64,000 nt of DNA from Glossina fuscipes (Eukaryota; Arthropoda; Insecta; Diptera; Glossinidae), in NCBI RefSeq assembly GCF_014805625.2, contig NW_023998417.1:2108935-2172934 (forward strand). Reading direction: 5' to 3'. The notes beneath the pieces are model-generated. The model worked only from the letters and a program-made list of their open reading frames with translations. It searched no databases and was not told the origin of the DNA. Both the position numbers and the translations under genes were made by a program. Numbering within the stretch: position 1 is the first letter of the stretch; every line of letters starts with the position of its first letter. Below, piece by piece: positions 1 through 13,005 of the stretch.

Positions 1-2383
1 CTTGCACATACAACATTAAATTAATGGTGGTAGGTGATGAGCAAAAAAAAACATTGTTTAACCCTTTCCAGATCCATTTCTTACATTAACTCCGTTTTCA
101 ACATAGAGTCGCAATTAGATTATTCGAAATTATCAAGGATCTAGTGATGGTTACACAAAATAAATTAAGGGGGAAAACGATTAATTCATATGAAAAATTT
201 GCCCCAATTATGAAAATGTAATATGTTTCCTAATTTTCGGAACCTAAAATTCCCTTCTCATCAATTCTGCCTAGTATGACACGGATTTGCGCAACATTTA
301 TTGCGTCCATTTTGTGAAGCTTGACTATTGCGTTATAAAACAGTTGCCTGTTAAATACATGCTTAAGGGATTTCTTACGATTTAGATAGACTGTAATCAA
401 AAGGCATCTCTTACAGGTAAGCAGCTTTTTCGAGAGCTCCTTTGTCGAAACACTCTACGGTGCCAAATGGGTTCGTTCTCTATTTAATGATTATTTCTCC
501 TTTGCAATGGAATGACGATTAGTGGGGCATAAAATTCTTTCTATGCAAAATGTTAACGAACTCTGGTACTTCAAACTTTATATTAATGACTCTGAAAACT
601 AATTTCAGTCGTTATTCAAGCATTTACACAAAGGCAAAAAAAAAGTTTGCTTGTAAGTAAATATAAAAATAAAAGTAAAAAAAAGGGGGAGAAAAAGGAT
701 TCTTTTCTTTACTATTTCTCGCAAAATATAAGAATAAACATAATCCATTTTATGATAAATAAATAAATTAATTAAATCTAAATAATAAACTTTACATATT
801 CTTGCATAAAAATCTTTTCGGAACAAATTATTTTATAATTAAATTAAAAATGCATTTACCTTCAGGGGTGAAAAGTTTTTAACACAATCTGAATTAATTC
901 ATACTGAACATGCATACAGACGTAAGTCTAAGCCTAACAAGTCACACGTTCGCTTATAAAGGATTAAAAAGAACATCTTTACATATACATATGTATATAT
1001 ATATATATATACATCTATAAATATCTGTTGATGAACTGCCACTACAAAGAAATAGAAAGTTTCATAGGAAACAAAAGAAATATTTTTCATCATTACAACG
1101 ATTTCATATCTATGTAATTGCGGTTATGTGTGTGCAAGAGTTTCAAGAAAATTCCTGTGAACATGTAAGAAAACTCTGGAGAGTCTAAATAATGAAATTA
1201 AATAAAAAATTCATACATCTTTCGGATATTTGAATGAAAAGACATATACGCCTTAGCATACTCGTTACATTCAGTCAATATATACATAACATATTTACGC
1301 AGACCTATCAAATTCATACTCATTTTGAGTTTTCATGCAAAAGGGTTCACTATTTAAAAAAAAAAAAAAAAAAAAGAGGAACGGATTTTAAATTTATTAT
1401 AATAAGCTGGCTGTTCCTTCAAGCGCATGCAAAGCAAGTGATTTTCTCACTTGCCCTATCAAATATTAACATTTAATTTTCTATCTTATTCTTCTCTTGA
1501 AAGTCTTCACAGTTTTAATTACTATCAACTACACTAGGTTTGGTCGGATATATGAACATGTCTATATGTCGATAAAAAACATTCTACTGATGCAGAAACT
1601 TTATAAACTTTCTCAAATGTATCCTTCTTGGAAAGAAAGTTTTTACGAACCGAATGACAAAATTAGTGTATCTTCATTCCAGCTGGTAACAACAAGATTC
1701 GAAAAACTTGAAATTCAATTTCGAGATGTAAAAATTGTTGTTTTGTTCAGTTTACTCTCTTAGCATATATAAGCATAGAGAGACTCCTTTCCACTTCTAA
1801 TGGAAACTGAAAGAAAGACTATAATAAAGAAATGCTCTTAAACTCTTACCCTCAGCTAAAGGAGAATAAATTTTAATGGAAAATTAATTGTCAATTTGGA
1901 TATTTTTTGCACCGAAAAAATAAAAAGAAGATCAAAAATTTGATAATATGAGGCAATTAAATACAAATAAAATTATTACATAAAAAAAATAAGTTCTAAG
2001 CTTAAAAGTATATGTAAAAATAAATAAATTATTAAATAAATATAAGTAAATAAATATTTAAATAAATTATTTGTATGAGTAAAATATATAATAAATATGT
2101 AAAGCAGAATCTCATACCTCACTAATGATGATGGTTTGCATCTTGTTTAGTAAAACACGATTATTGTATAGTCTTCAATCCAATACGTGGTTTTGTCATA
2201 AATGTGTGAATGAGTATTTGTAAAAATAAGTGTCTGTTGTAAACGTCATTCCTCGTCCCATATTTATTATAATAAAGGTTTTTCTCTACCAAAATTTTCC
2301 GTATGGGGACTGCAACGCAATGAACTTGTTTAATGGTTCCAAGGAATTGCCTACGTTTAAGTAAATAAAAAAAAAAAAAAATT

Positions 2384-2431
2384 TCGTATAACGCGATTTT
2401 GGTACAAATCGAATTAACCCATGTTATACGA
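2384..2431. repeat. Nested inverted repeat (hairpin)
   Basis: TCGTATAAC at 2384-2392 is answered by GTTATACGA at 2423-2431. Inside lies a second stem, CGATTT at 2394-2399 with AAATCG at 2406-2411 around a six-base loop. It directly follows a poly-A run. The nested stems could be a fragment of a small foldback element; no target duplication was seen. Confidence 0.45.
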
Positions 2432-3559
2432 GGGACATCCGTATATATTTTTTGAGTTTTATTTCGTTTTCATTCATATACAATGAAGTTCAGTATGCAA
2501 GAATAGATGTATAATTGAATAGAGAAATAAATACATATATATGCGAAATGTCCAATTTCTGTAATCTACAGAATTCAAACGCTGCACACGTAGTGGCATT
2601 TCATTATAATCCCAAAGAGCCTTTGATTGGGATTAACGTCTATTTCGGGTGACGAAATTTGTTGTGTATTTTTTAGTGCAATCATGTGTTAGAATATGTG
2701 ACAGCTCGGATATAGAATTATATTATGTATGTATTGTATAATATAACTCATTGAGAAAAATCAATGTAAAACCAAGCTTTGTTACTCCCATTGCAGAGGC
2801 ATACGCATGCACAATATTAGATGTATAAATAAGTTGGGTCCGTTGAAAATTCAGGTGATGCATGGATGCTATAAATTTCAATTGTTAACAAACTGCCTAT
2901 CAGTGTATGCTAAAGTCTAAAGAGCAAGCTGAATTTACATTATTGCACATAATTCTGTTCTTAGCTGAAAAAAAAAAAAAACAGGTAAAGCTAAGGTAAT
3001 GATTAAGTGGGCTTTAGGGTAAAATGCGAGATTTCGCGAAAAAAATTTTGGTTTGGTGAAAAATGAACGTTTGTAAACCTCCACCCAGGAAGCGATCTTT
3101 TGTAGTGAAAGCATAACATATTTCGATGAATAGACGTTCATTATGTATCTGCTTTGTTTGACTTTAATTGTGACTTGAATTCTGAACTAACTGAACTGTG
3201 GTCAGTGTCTTATATAATAAACTGTTATGCTAGCTTAAGCGAAATAGTAGTTTTAAACTAGGTTATTACTAAAGTTACATTTAATGTGGGTTACAACTAA
3301 AGAGGGTTATCTTAATTAGGTTATATAGCTGGACTTACATTATATGGAAATATATGAAAGTGTAAACTTAGCATAAATGATTAATGAGCGGGTAGAATAC
3401 GATACGATACGATAATGTTACTCTTTAACTTGAGCTGAGAACTTCTGCCGATTGCTGTGTATTCTACAAACGTATCTCCTCCTGCATTAGGGCAGCTTCA
3501 GCCCGTTGCCGTTATATTTAGCATTTCAGCGGTTCAAAAAAGTTTAAGATGTGCGTGAA

Positions 3560-3600
3560 TGTGTGTGTGTGTGGGTGTGTGGGTGTGTGTGTGTGTGTGT
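3560..3600. repeat. (GT)n microsatellite with GGGT interruptions
   Basis: Simple GT repeat broken twice by GGG. Confidence 0.9.
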
Positions 3601-4914
3601 CAATAACTATTTCGCTTCAAAATCATAAAGTTGTTACTGTATACTTCAAACAATTTTCGAACAAATCGACAGCATTTATAAATACATCTAATATTACATG
3701 ATTTTAGTTACAATTGTTTAATAATGCTTTTTTATTGATGGCTTATATATTGAAAATAATCTTTAATTGTATGAAAACTGCCCTTAACCAATCACAATAT
3801 TTTGTCAAACAGATATTATACCAAAATAAACAAGTTATAAAAGTGATATGAAATGAAATCAAAAGTGTGCACATAATTGTGCGTATTTAATTGCGATGAA
3901 GTATGTATGTAATTTGCTTAAATAAACGCTCATAGAATTAATAAATTATTTTTAAAAAAGTTGATTTGAAAATTTTGAATAATTGTGTAATTAAATGTCA
4001 AAACTTTCCCGTATATATAAAATTAAAGCGCTTATTAATTTTGCGTAAAATTGTTTTGTAAATGAATAAATTTTATAGCAGATTATGTTGATAATGAACG
4101 AATATTTGTCAGATATTCATATAGATTTCGTATTATTGGTTATTTATTATAATTACACCGGCACGCGAGTATTGATTTTATCATTTCAGCCAGCGATATA
4201 GCTAGGCTTGTCTTGCTTTTATGTGTCTATGGGTGCAAACTAATCAAATTATATAATATATTAGGTGTTTGCGTTTGCTTTGGTCATTGTTTCACTTGAA
4301 ACAGGCATTGAGAGAGAAAAATTTATATTATATTTATTAAGCAAAGTATTTGTCAGGAGGATGAATAAAACAGACGGACATGCTTAATGATAAAGAATAT
4401 ACATATATATGTATGTCTATGTTTTCTAAAGTATCTAAAACTTCCTTCTAGGCTTTACAAACGTTTTGTCAAAATGAATGTATACTCCTCATCCTTCAGT
4501 GATGGATATACAACTAAACATGATTCGTCGTAACAATATCAAGTTTCAACGTTCGGTCGCAATGAGCTTTATGATAACAGAATATAGACACGGACAAGAC
4601 TCAACATCTTAAGCTTATAATGAGTATTTATATTTTCAACGAGAACAGAGTTAAAAACAAAAGAAAACGACAGGGAGAAGTGGTAAATCCAGCACATCAC
4701 TCTAAAAGATTATGTCGTCTCATGTTAAAAAAACGAAAAATAGTTTTCCTACATTTATATTACAAAAAGGAAAGCATTCAGTTATGTAACGTCTTACACA
4801 GCTTTCAGTGCAAGGGTATACCAAATTTTGTTACGGATCTATGGAAGGACATGAGAAAGATCCACCTCTGTTTCTAGAGGTCGCTTCAGAAACACTTTCT
4901 GAAGTAATGTAACT

Positions 4915-5105
4915 TTTTCATCCGCCTGTCTGCCTCCTTTTCTTCTGTTCAACTTAATGGCCACAATTTTGCAGACATATATAGATACGAAAGTTGGTAC
5001 ATGGACCTGTTTTGGCCCAAGAATAAACGCTTTTGGAAATGATTTGGGTCAGTTTGCTTTTTCGACCACTTCTCATACAACACTCCCTTTTGAAAAGTCG
5101 TCAAT
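4915..5105 (-). repeat. Dispersed repeat family B, 3' part (copy 1)
   Basis: Read on the minus strand this matches the 3' half of the copy at 62.6-63.3 kb in order: the GAGAAGTGGTCGAAAAAG block (there GGGAGTGGTCGGAAAAG), a CAAATCATTT..AAAAGCG block, a GTACCAACTTTCGTATC block (there GTACCGAATTTCGTTG), then GGCAGACAGGCGG (there CGGACAGATGGACAG). The shared order of diverged blocks supports common descent. It has no coding capacity. Confidence 0.6.
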
Positions 5106-6125
5106 TAAATAATTGCAGGCTGAAGTAGTGCATTAAATGGTGGGTCGCTGGTGGGGCTAATTACAACATTTTTATTTGTTACGTATGAAAATACAAAGTA
5201 ACCACAAAGTACTTAAGTAACAGCATTTCCCTAAAAATTGTTTTTTTTTTTTTTAATTTGTCTTATCATTCCGGGGACGTCCCTTGCACGGTGGTGGCCA
5301 GAAGCAACTGTGGAGAAAGAAAAACACGTAGAGAATGGCCATCCAGTCGGTCAATGTACAATCGGTGAAAGTATGGCATATGCCCGATTTGTGAATCTGC
5401 TAACAGCGATTTGAAAATATGACTCAAAATCTTAGGATCCTTAAGTTTTTCGTAAAGAGTTGCTATGTCATCTTTTTCGAAGTCAAAATAAAAAAATTCT
5501 GTTCACTCTTTTGTTGTCTGATGGCAAGGTGAAAAGTAAGATGATGCATTGTAGTATTATCATATGCATCTTCTTTCTATTTTTGTCAATAACGGAGAGA
5601 TGCTTTTCAAATATTCCTATTATCAGTTCATGTCATGTATTCATTGCTATTGCCAGCGATTAATTTGTACGCAGCACGAAACAAAGTTTTCATAAAAACT
5701 AAAGTGCGACACAAAACATGCAAAATTAATTAAATAAAGTTTTCGTAATTTGATTGGATTTTAATGCTTTCTCCTTTTAAAAAAACATACTGCTTATAGC
5801 AGACACTCATGCAAAAGTTAAATTGATTTTCATTGTAAATTTTCTCAAAGCATTAAGTCTTTGTATTTCATGCGAGAGAATTATCAATTGTTCCCAAGTC
5901 AAAAGAAAAAAAATTAACTTTATTTATTTTTTTGTTAATTACAACTTTGGAAGTGCTTGTTGCAAGACTTTCTTGACATTAAATTTAATCTTAAGTATAA
6001 AAATTTGTAAAGACAAAATAATTTATTATTAGCTTTTGTGCTCCCTTTTCTTCAACGCACTAAAAATATTGCATTTTTTTTCTTTTTTTCAATAATTAGT
6101 TTTAGTACGTCATCACAAATGACAG

Positions 6126-6178
<53 letters not shown>

Positions 6179-6821
6179 TTGTATATATATAGCAAAATTT
6201 GTATCCCTAAACAAAATCCACATATAACAGCGGCCTGTTTATGACTTTCAGTGTCGAATACGCACTCGACCCAACCATCTTTCTTGACAGCGCTGTTTTT
6301 TGGGTTATGAATGAAATATATATCGAGTCGAATGAAGTTTCTTAGTGGACATAAAAACAACATTATATTTGTAATGTCATTAACACATGCAAATAAATAA
6401 ATGCAAAGAAGAAGAACAAGGAGAAAGTAGAAATTGAATAAGTAAAACAAGGATCCACATACGTTATTTTTTCTTTCATATGTATATTTTTTTATTTATA
6501 TTTTTATAATCCTTCAAATCTTCTTTTCATATTTCCTAAACACTTCAATTAATTTCGTTTTCATAATAACTACTTATCTTATGGCATCGGAAGTTTGAAG
6601 AATCGAAAATAATTGTTTGCTCTTCCTAACATATCAGACTTTCCGAAAATAGATAGCCTTTATATGTACTTGATGATTAGTGTGCAGCAATTTTATCATT
6701 ATCGAAATTACATTCAAAAAAAATCGTAAACTTCCTGCTAGTCGTGTCGACACGATAGCCATAAATCGATCCCAATAGATATAATCTAGTATATCAGTGC
6801 AGAAATTTATTTATATTATTT
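5106..6821. other. AT-rich DNA, no gene recognised
   Basis: A slightly GC-richer patch at about 5265-5400 does not match anything I recognise. Poly-T runs occur at about 5240-5255. A 45 bp (TA)n array lies at 6132-6176, and the long minus-strand frame across 6052-6450 is mostly its translation (alternating I and Y), so it is not a gene. Confidence 0.6.
6132..6176. repeat. (TA)n microsatellite
   Basis: Uninterrupted TA dinucleotides, followed after a short gap by another short TA run at about 6182-6191. Confidence 0.95.
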
Positions 6822-7220
6822 GCCAATAAGAAAATTATATTCGACTGTGACCCGAATTTTTTATATTCTCCATCAACATTCACTTTTAATTGGATCGGCG
6901 GAGTAGATTTTTCCATTTTTATACAGGTACTTTCCATTTTGTACAGGTAGCATTCATGGAAGATTCGCGGAAGTTTTAATAGTCGTCTCTGTTGTAGTTT
7001 ATGGCTAAGTAGCAAAAACGCGAACGGTGTTCGTTCCTGGCATGTGTTACACCGCGGGCATGATCTTTGACTGATCTCTGTGCAGGAACTACTAATATGT
7101 CTGCCAATATTTCAAGTTTGGAAACCGAGACAATGTTTACCTAATATAAACAGACAGATGGACAGACGGACATATATAAAACGATTTAGAATTCGATACA
7201 ATGTTTTCTACACTTTTATA
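6822..7220 (+). repeat. Dispersed repeat with GTGACCCGAAT 5' block
   Basis: The left part (AAGAAAATTATATTCGACTG then TGACCCGAATTTT) closely matches the left part of the repeat at 13,006 (AAGAAAGTTATATTCGAGTG then CGACCCGAATCT). The right part has the CAGACAGATGGACAGACGGA motif, then ACGATTTAGAATTCGATAC, resembling the ends at 23.3 and 63.2 kb. Such motifs are common in non-coding dispersed repeats of flies. No coding capacity. Confidence 0.6.
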
Positions 7221-8389
7221 ATTAGAAATAGATATGATTTGTCATAAATGTAAAGCCTATAGATACATATGTAAATTCTTCGTTAGCCAATCTTCAACTA
7301 TTGTCAGGTTCCTAAGCTTAATTAAAGCTACAGAACTGTTCTCGCGAACAAAGTAAAAGCATCAGAAAACTAAATATAAGAAGAAATTGAAATTTTTTAT
7401 ATACCAATAAAAAAACATGAGGAAAAAATTGATATTATTATGTAATATTTACAAGTAAATGCTTTTAGTACATATAAGCAAGCTAGATAATCTGAATGCA
7501 TCTGTGGCATGCTATGTTTACGAATTCGGCAACTTACTATCAAACGATGCACTTAATAGCGAAGTTTTCCATGCGCAATAAAGGGAATATTTTCTTAACG
7601 TAAATTGTATGCAATTGTCATAGAACAAAACCGTTTAGTTGCCAAACAATTTGCTATAAACTATACGCAAGGGTATTAGTGGTTGTTTCATATAAATGAA
7701 ATTGAATTAAAAATAAAAAATAAAATAAAAAATTTTTATATTAATATATGCGCAGCAGCACTTTTGTTGTCGCATGAATCGGAATTGAAACAGTTCGAAA
7801 GAAATAACGGCAAGAGCTTTTTATTAAAAATACCGTTCGCAGTTTCGTATAATAAATAAAAAATACAGTAATATATAGTAAGTCTTCGGAGAGAAAGAAT
7901 TGGTACGCAATTTGTTTGTTTGTCTCTAATGAAGTTTCACTACTTTGCCTTTAAGTAGTTTAAATAAAACCTGCAAACTATTTGCGAAAATTTCAAAAAC
8001 AATTTTTTTTCTAAACTCGTAGGCTAGGAAGAGCACAGTAGATCCGCTCATGATTGAACTGCTACCAGATCCATATTTTTGTCTAGAAGATACGCGTTTA
8101 ATATATGAAAATGATAAGAAATATTTTATACGGAGTGATGCTACCCGCCGACTACACAGTCTTTCCGCCTATCTGACTACGGCTGATGCTACACCAAAGA
8201 CTCTTTTATTACTTTGTAAAAAATGATCTTGTGTTGCCTTTTTTTAATAATTTGCTTCCTTTTTCGCAGTTTTCCAGTTTCTTATTTACACAGCTGATAC
8301 TTAATCTCTTCTCTATAAATTTGTACGCTTGGAGTGATCGCATCTGTCAATGAGTCTACGATCTGAATACGAAACAAATTTTCTTCTTT
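7221..8389. other. AT-rich DNA, no gene recognised
   Basis: No recognisable protein, RNA gene or repeat beyond short A/T runs, for example AAATAAAAAATAAAATAAAA near 7710. Confidence 0.6.
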
Positions 8390-9200
8390 CTTATTCATCA
8401 GAATACTTTTCTTTATGAGTGATACATTTTACCCAACTCTCCTCTACCTTTCCGATTCCTTTCTGCTTTCAAGATAGACCTTTCTTCCGGTAGTCACTTC
8501 TCAATTGAAGCCAAATATCTTGATTCCCTCGAACACCTTTTTGAACTCTGAAAAATGTTAGTAGCAGCCGGATCTGGAAAATACCGTGGGTGGGTATACA
8601 ATTCCAAGCATAATTCATTTAGGCTTTTCCATCGAGTTGCGATACGTAGCATAGTTTTGATGAAACTGTATTTTTTGCATTTGCTTGTGACATTCTTTTT
8701 TCATTTCGACACTCGGTCGATCCATTAATGGGATGTAACATTCGCTATTGATCATTTGCCCCATTTCACGATAATCGATGAACAAAATACTTTGTGCATC
8801 CTTAAACACGGAGGCCGTAACCGTCCAAAATAACCTGCCAGCCGACTTTTGAGTTTTTGGGCGCTTTGGGCGACTTTCACCGGTTGCTGTCAACTCAGCT
8901 CAGAATCCTTTCGATTCAGGTGTGTAGTAGTAATCCCACGTTTCACTCATTATCACGGCGCAAGAACACCTTTTTAGCTCTTTTGCACGGTTCCAAACGG
9001 CGCTCTGCATCATCGCATCGATGCGTTGCTGTCTTTGGTCCAGTGTGAACAAATGTCGCTCCCACTTCAAACGGAGCTTTCTCATGGGCAAATGCTCATG
9101 CAAAATAGCAAACGCACTGCCCTCCGACATCTTTAAGGTGTCATCTATTTGATGCCACTTCCATATTCACTCTACCAAAACGATTTCGTTCACTTTTTTT
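8390..9200 (-). pseudogene. Mariner transposase pseudogene, irritans-like
   Basis: Minus-strand frames joined by frameshifts follow mariner transposase in order. From 9130 down: the MSEGSAFAILHEHL and MRKL helix-turn-helix stretch, ETWDYYYTPESK, SRPKRPKTQKSAG, ILFIDY, then INSECYIPLMDR, then FHQNYATYR, and at about 8540-8440 a diverged C-terminal stretch (FKK..FGFN*EV). The family is a DD34D cut-and-paste transposase. Here the first catalytic Asp (normally in DETW) is Ser, and the second (normally HQDNA) reads Asn, so the protein was dead even before the stops and frameshifts. The N-terminus, upstream of 9200, is hard to follow. I could not find terminal inverted repeats. Confidence 0.88.
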
Positions 9201-11249
9201 ATCTTTGCTAAAACAACTGCCAATCCTGGGTGGCCACAGCATGCAGCATAATCGGAGCTTCGGAGCTTATAAGGCCGTCGATTTCCTTGGTACAGAACCT
9301 CCAATTATCAAGACACTGTTTGGCTTCAAATCTAGTATTTCTCCTCACAAAAAAAAAAAACACTACTTAATCCGGGGAGAAAATTCTTTTTTATCCATTT
9401 TGGTTTGCAAATTGCAAAACTGGGATACTATTCAGAAATCATAACAGCCTATGAACCTATGTTTGGCAAATATATCTTAGGCCGAAAATTTATCAAGAGA
9501 TGTGCTTTCCTATATTCTTTTTCCAATAATTTTCTATTTAAGTTTGTAGTATTTATACCGCCTTCTTATCACAATGATAGCTTACCCATAACTTGCAAAT
9601 TTCGTCTCGTTCATTTTAATGCGATTTGTAAAAATACATGTTTCTTTTTTTTACGGTTCCTGCTCGCAAATATGCCAATCTTGAAATTTATTTTCATAGT
9701 TCACTCGCTATAAAAATATGTATGTATGGAAAGAGATAAAACGAACATCGAATTCATATCAAAAACATGCCAATTTAGTTAGTCGGTAATTGTAAACTAG
9801 TTTTTTGCTTAACATATAGAGAGAAAAAAATCACTACAAAATAAATTCAGACAAAGGGGAAAATTCATGGAGAATCAATTCAGACAAATTGTTAACTTAC
9901 GTATTAGTTGAAGCTTAAAGTGCACAAATGATGTGACAAAATTAATATACCATTTCGATAGGGATTTTAAAAACTGCACAAGTGCCTTTTATTGCAATTA
10001 ATATTTGCTTTGCCTTCAGATTAGAATATCGCTAGCAGTGTAGTGCTCTTGTATTGTGTTATCATTCGATAACATTTATTGTTGAAAATTGCTTTGTATT
10101 CTATACATAGTGCATTTCGTTTGCTATAAATATCGGTTAATATGCAAAAAAAAAAAAAAAATAGAAAAATAAAAAAAATAAAAACAAAAAAATCGGTGTA
10201 TCGCGTGAATCCTGCTATCGATAATTGTTATGACCGTTATTTGCCATTTTATTGCATTTCTGAGCAGAGGAAGCGAAGTCACGACTTGTGGTCACAAATT
10301 GACCATAAATTTGGTGCACCATAAATATTTAAATATTCCGTTCAATAAAGAAAACGCAATAATTTTATTTTGTTTGCACTACCAGTAGATGTTACATATA
10401 TGTATATATATATATATAAATATGATATTTGATTGTTTTATGTTGTAAGCGTTATTTAAGCAGGCATACAAATGAGATCAAATCAATTTCGTGTAGTGAT
10501 GGGAAGTATATTAACGGACGTTTAACTAATTTGAAGTCGTATGCTTAGCGGTGTCAGTGCCTGTTCGCTTTCAGTTATGAAAAAGTGAATTTAAGCGCTA
10601 TGAACTTTAACATATCGAATCTAGTTCTTGGGTAGATGCAAGAGTGCTATGCCCATTAAGCGCAATACCCAACGCTTTTAGCAGGAAGACGATCCTACCT
10701 GCTTGGTGGGACGGAAAGGGTGTGGTCTCTTATTAACTTCTAAAGTCTGATGAAGCGGTTTATACTAAACTTTACCAACAGTTTTTGATCGACTTGAATT
10801 GTTCACTGTTCAAAGAAAAAAAAAAAAACAAGAAGCGAAATATGAAAAGAGGCAACACAATGTCATGTTTTTATACAACACCTATCCATCTATCCGTACA
10901 GTAGTATGGAAGTAGTTAACACGGAAGCCCTCGCTGGTCTGATCTTCTCACCAAACTCGATTACCACTTGTTCGCATAGATAGATAAGATACGCAATTAC
11001 TGAACAGCATTTCACTTCTTATGAAAATGTACGAAAATGTTTCGATGATTGGTTGATGTATCCCAAAAGAACAACAGGTTTTTTGACGTGCATTCAAAAC
11101 GGTCCACATTTCGAGCAAAATTGTTTTTATCATTTTTATATATCAGAGCCATGCTTTCTATATAAAAATTCCTATTTTTTTATTTATGCATAGTTGATGG
11201 AGTACGTGGAGTAAGAACTGTCAAATGTAGCCTCCGACACAAATATATC
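9201..11249. other. AT-rich DNA, no gene recognised
   Basis: No recognised protein. Poly-A runs lie near 9350, 10146-10160 and 10816-10829, and a TA-rich run at about 10400-10418. A patch of more even composition at 10620-10740 (CCTACCTGCTTGGTGGGACG) may be old transposon DNA but matches nothing I can name. The 61-codon minus-strand frame at 10948-11133 is unrecognised and could be an extension of the LINE-like relic to its right. Confidence 0.5.
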
Positions 11250-11725
11250 TTGAAGAAGAGTAGTCGGGGATAGTATGGCTGGTCCAGAGGCAAGGCTAAT
11301 TATGTCCCATTGAGTAAACCTAAAGGCTTTATAGACTAAATTTAAGCTGCACGGAGGTCAGGAGGGCATTTGCTATCTATCTTTACGTAGAGAAAGTTCT
11401 TAGGAATGAAATCTTGTAGATTTGGTAGCGAATCCTAAATGCTTGGTACGGACCTTCGGGGAGTATCAGGGTGACTATGGTTTTCATCATTCCTAAAGCG
11501 AATAATTGGAAGTAATAATAGGCCTCAGCATTCCCCAAAGTGGGATAATTGGGCCATACACAATAAATAAGTCTGCTGCAGTTGAGGCTCATAGTTTATA
11601 GGGATTGTCCAACTATCTAGAAGACGTCGGTTACGTAGGATTAACTCGCATGCCATCGGGCGTCGTGAGGTGAGGTTTTTACGATAGGTACGATACGACG
11701 AGATAAAAGAACATACATACTCTGG
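11250..11725 (-). pseudogene. Possible non-LTR retrotransposon (LINE) reverse-transcriptase relic
   Basis: On the minus strand, broken frames from about 11,720 down to 11,390 resemble the region after the catalytic core of jockey/R1-type reverse transcriptases: an arginine/leucine-rich stretch (LILRNRRLL), a QLQQTYLL segment in the place of the usual NKLLLYK, then PLWG followed by a segment rich in I, S, N and F. PLWG stands where these families have the conserved QLWG box. The region is less AT-rich than its surroundings. The match is short, needs frameshifts and lacks the catalytic YADD box, so this is a tentative call; an unrelated decayed element is possible. Confidence 0.35.
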
Positions 11726-13005
11726 CATGTTCATAGTTAATATAATATATATATATATATATATGCAGATTTTGGCTTTGAAAGAAATTTTGATTTGAGA
11801 AGATTCGGTTTAAGTTTATTTTCCGTTTCTTGTTTTCTTTTTTGATATATTTTTATTATCAACCGAGTTGCAGGTGTGTGCATTTATTTGCATTTCAATA
11901 CCACATTCATATAGAATATACAGAAGGGAAAATCATTTGTATGCGAGAGTGTGTGTGTATGTAAACAACAAATAAAAACGATTTTACGAAACCGCAATGA
12001 AATTCCACCTGGTCTCATATATATATATAATATATAAAATCTGTTCAATATATTATTTCTCTTTCGCATTACAAAAACACTGACATCAAAATTATTAATG
12101 AAAATTACCCTATGAAAATGGTGGAACAATGATGTTTGCTGCGCTTTCAATGAGAAACATTAAAAATTTCAACACTCGCTTGAGATATTCAACATATCAT
12201 TAACGCGTAAAAAGTGCAGAAGTAATATAATATGTATATAACTCAGAATATATTTTTAATACTTATGCGACTCTACTACTGCAGATGTATGTAAATTTAA
12301 TTTTAATGAAAATTCATTTGTGAATGCATTTTTGCGGAATGCACTGGAAAACATGCATAACAGAAATCTATATATATATTTATATATATATATGTTTATA
12401 TATATATATGTGTGTTCAGGTGCTTGCACATTATTTTAATTATGTTGATTGAACTTAATGTATATTTTTAATCTGGTACGATATTGATGCAATTAATGAA
12501 ATGTTTGTATCTTTATAGTGTAAATGCGTAAAATTTTATTTATATAACGATTTTTCTGTAACAACATTAAAGAACTATTTTTAATCATAATAAAAACATA
12601 AAAATACGGTATTGTTTGATAACAAAACCATCTCAATCTCATACATGGAGTATATAGAATATTTTGTTCAACATAGGCCTGACATTGACATATGTAGTTA
12701 TATAAACACATATATTGGTTTTTTTTTTTTCTGTAAAGTAAATAATGCAAAAATGTTTATAATGAGATCTAGATCAAAATATTATATATTCCGTAAACAT
12801 TGTAGGCATATTGATTGTAATCGAATCATTACATTACCTTAGACCATTGATAATAGTTAAGTTATTAAAAGAGAAAATTTACCGACAAAGAGGAAGCGTG
12901 TGTTCTTTGTAATTGGTTCGACGGAAAAACATTTTGAATATTTTGTCAAAACTTTGGCAATATACTTGTACATAAATATATATTTCTCTTTCCAGTCCTA
13001 TATAT
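11726..13005. other. AT-rich DNA, no gene recognised
   Basis: Several short TA arrays (about 11,744-11,764; 12,018-12,036; 12,370-12,410). The open frames overlap these or poly-T runs and look like chance. Confidence 0.6.

Larger units (their letters stand above)
1..4914. other. AT-rich DNA, no gene recognised
   Basis: No frame here resembles a known protein; the open frames are short and low-complexity. Visible structure: a TA-rich stretch near 991-1010, a poly-A run at about 1357-1375, an AT-only block of AAATAAAT-like repeats at about 2000-2100, a nested hairpin at 2384-2431, and a GT microsatellite at 3560-3600. A CAG|GTAAGC donor-like string sits at about 413-422, but no exon can be built on it. 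Confidence 0.6.

Noticed and set aside
413..422. Exon ending at TTACAG|GTAAGC
   Set aside because: No open frame or upstream acceptor makes a plausible exon; GTAAG strings are frequent by chance in 64 kb.
6052..6450. 132-codon minus-strand open frame
   Set aside because: Its core is an IY repeat from (TA)n and the rest has the F/L/I bias of chance frames in AT-rich DNA.
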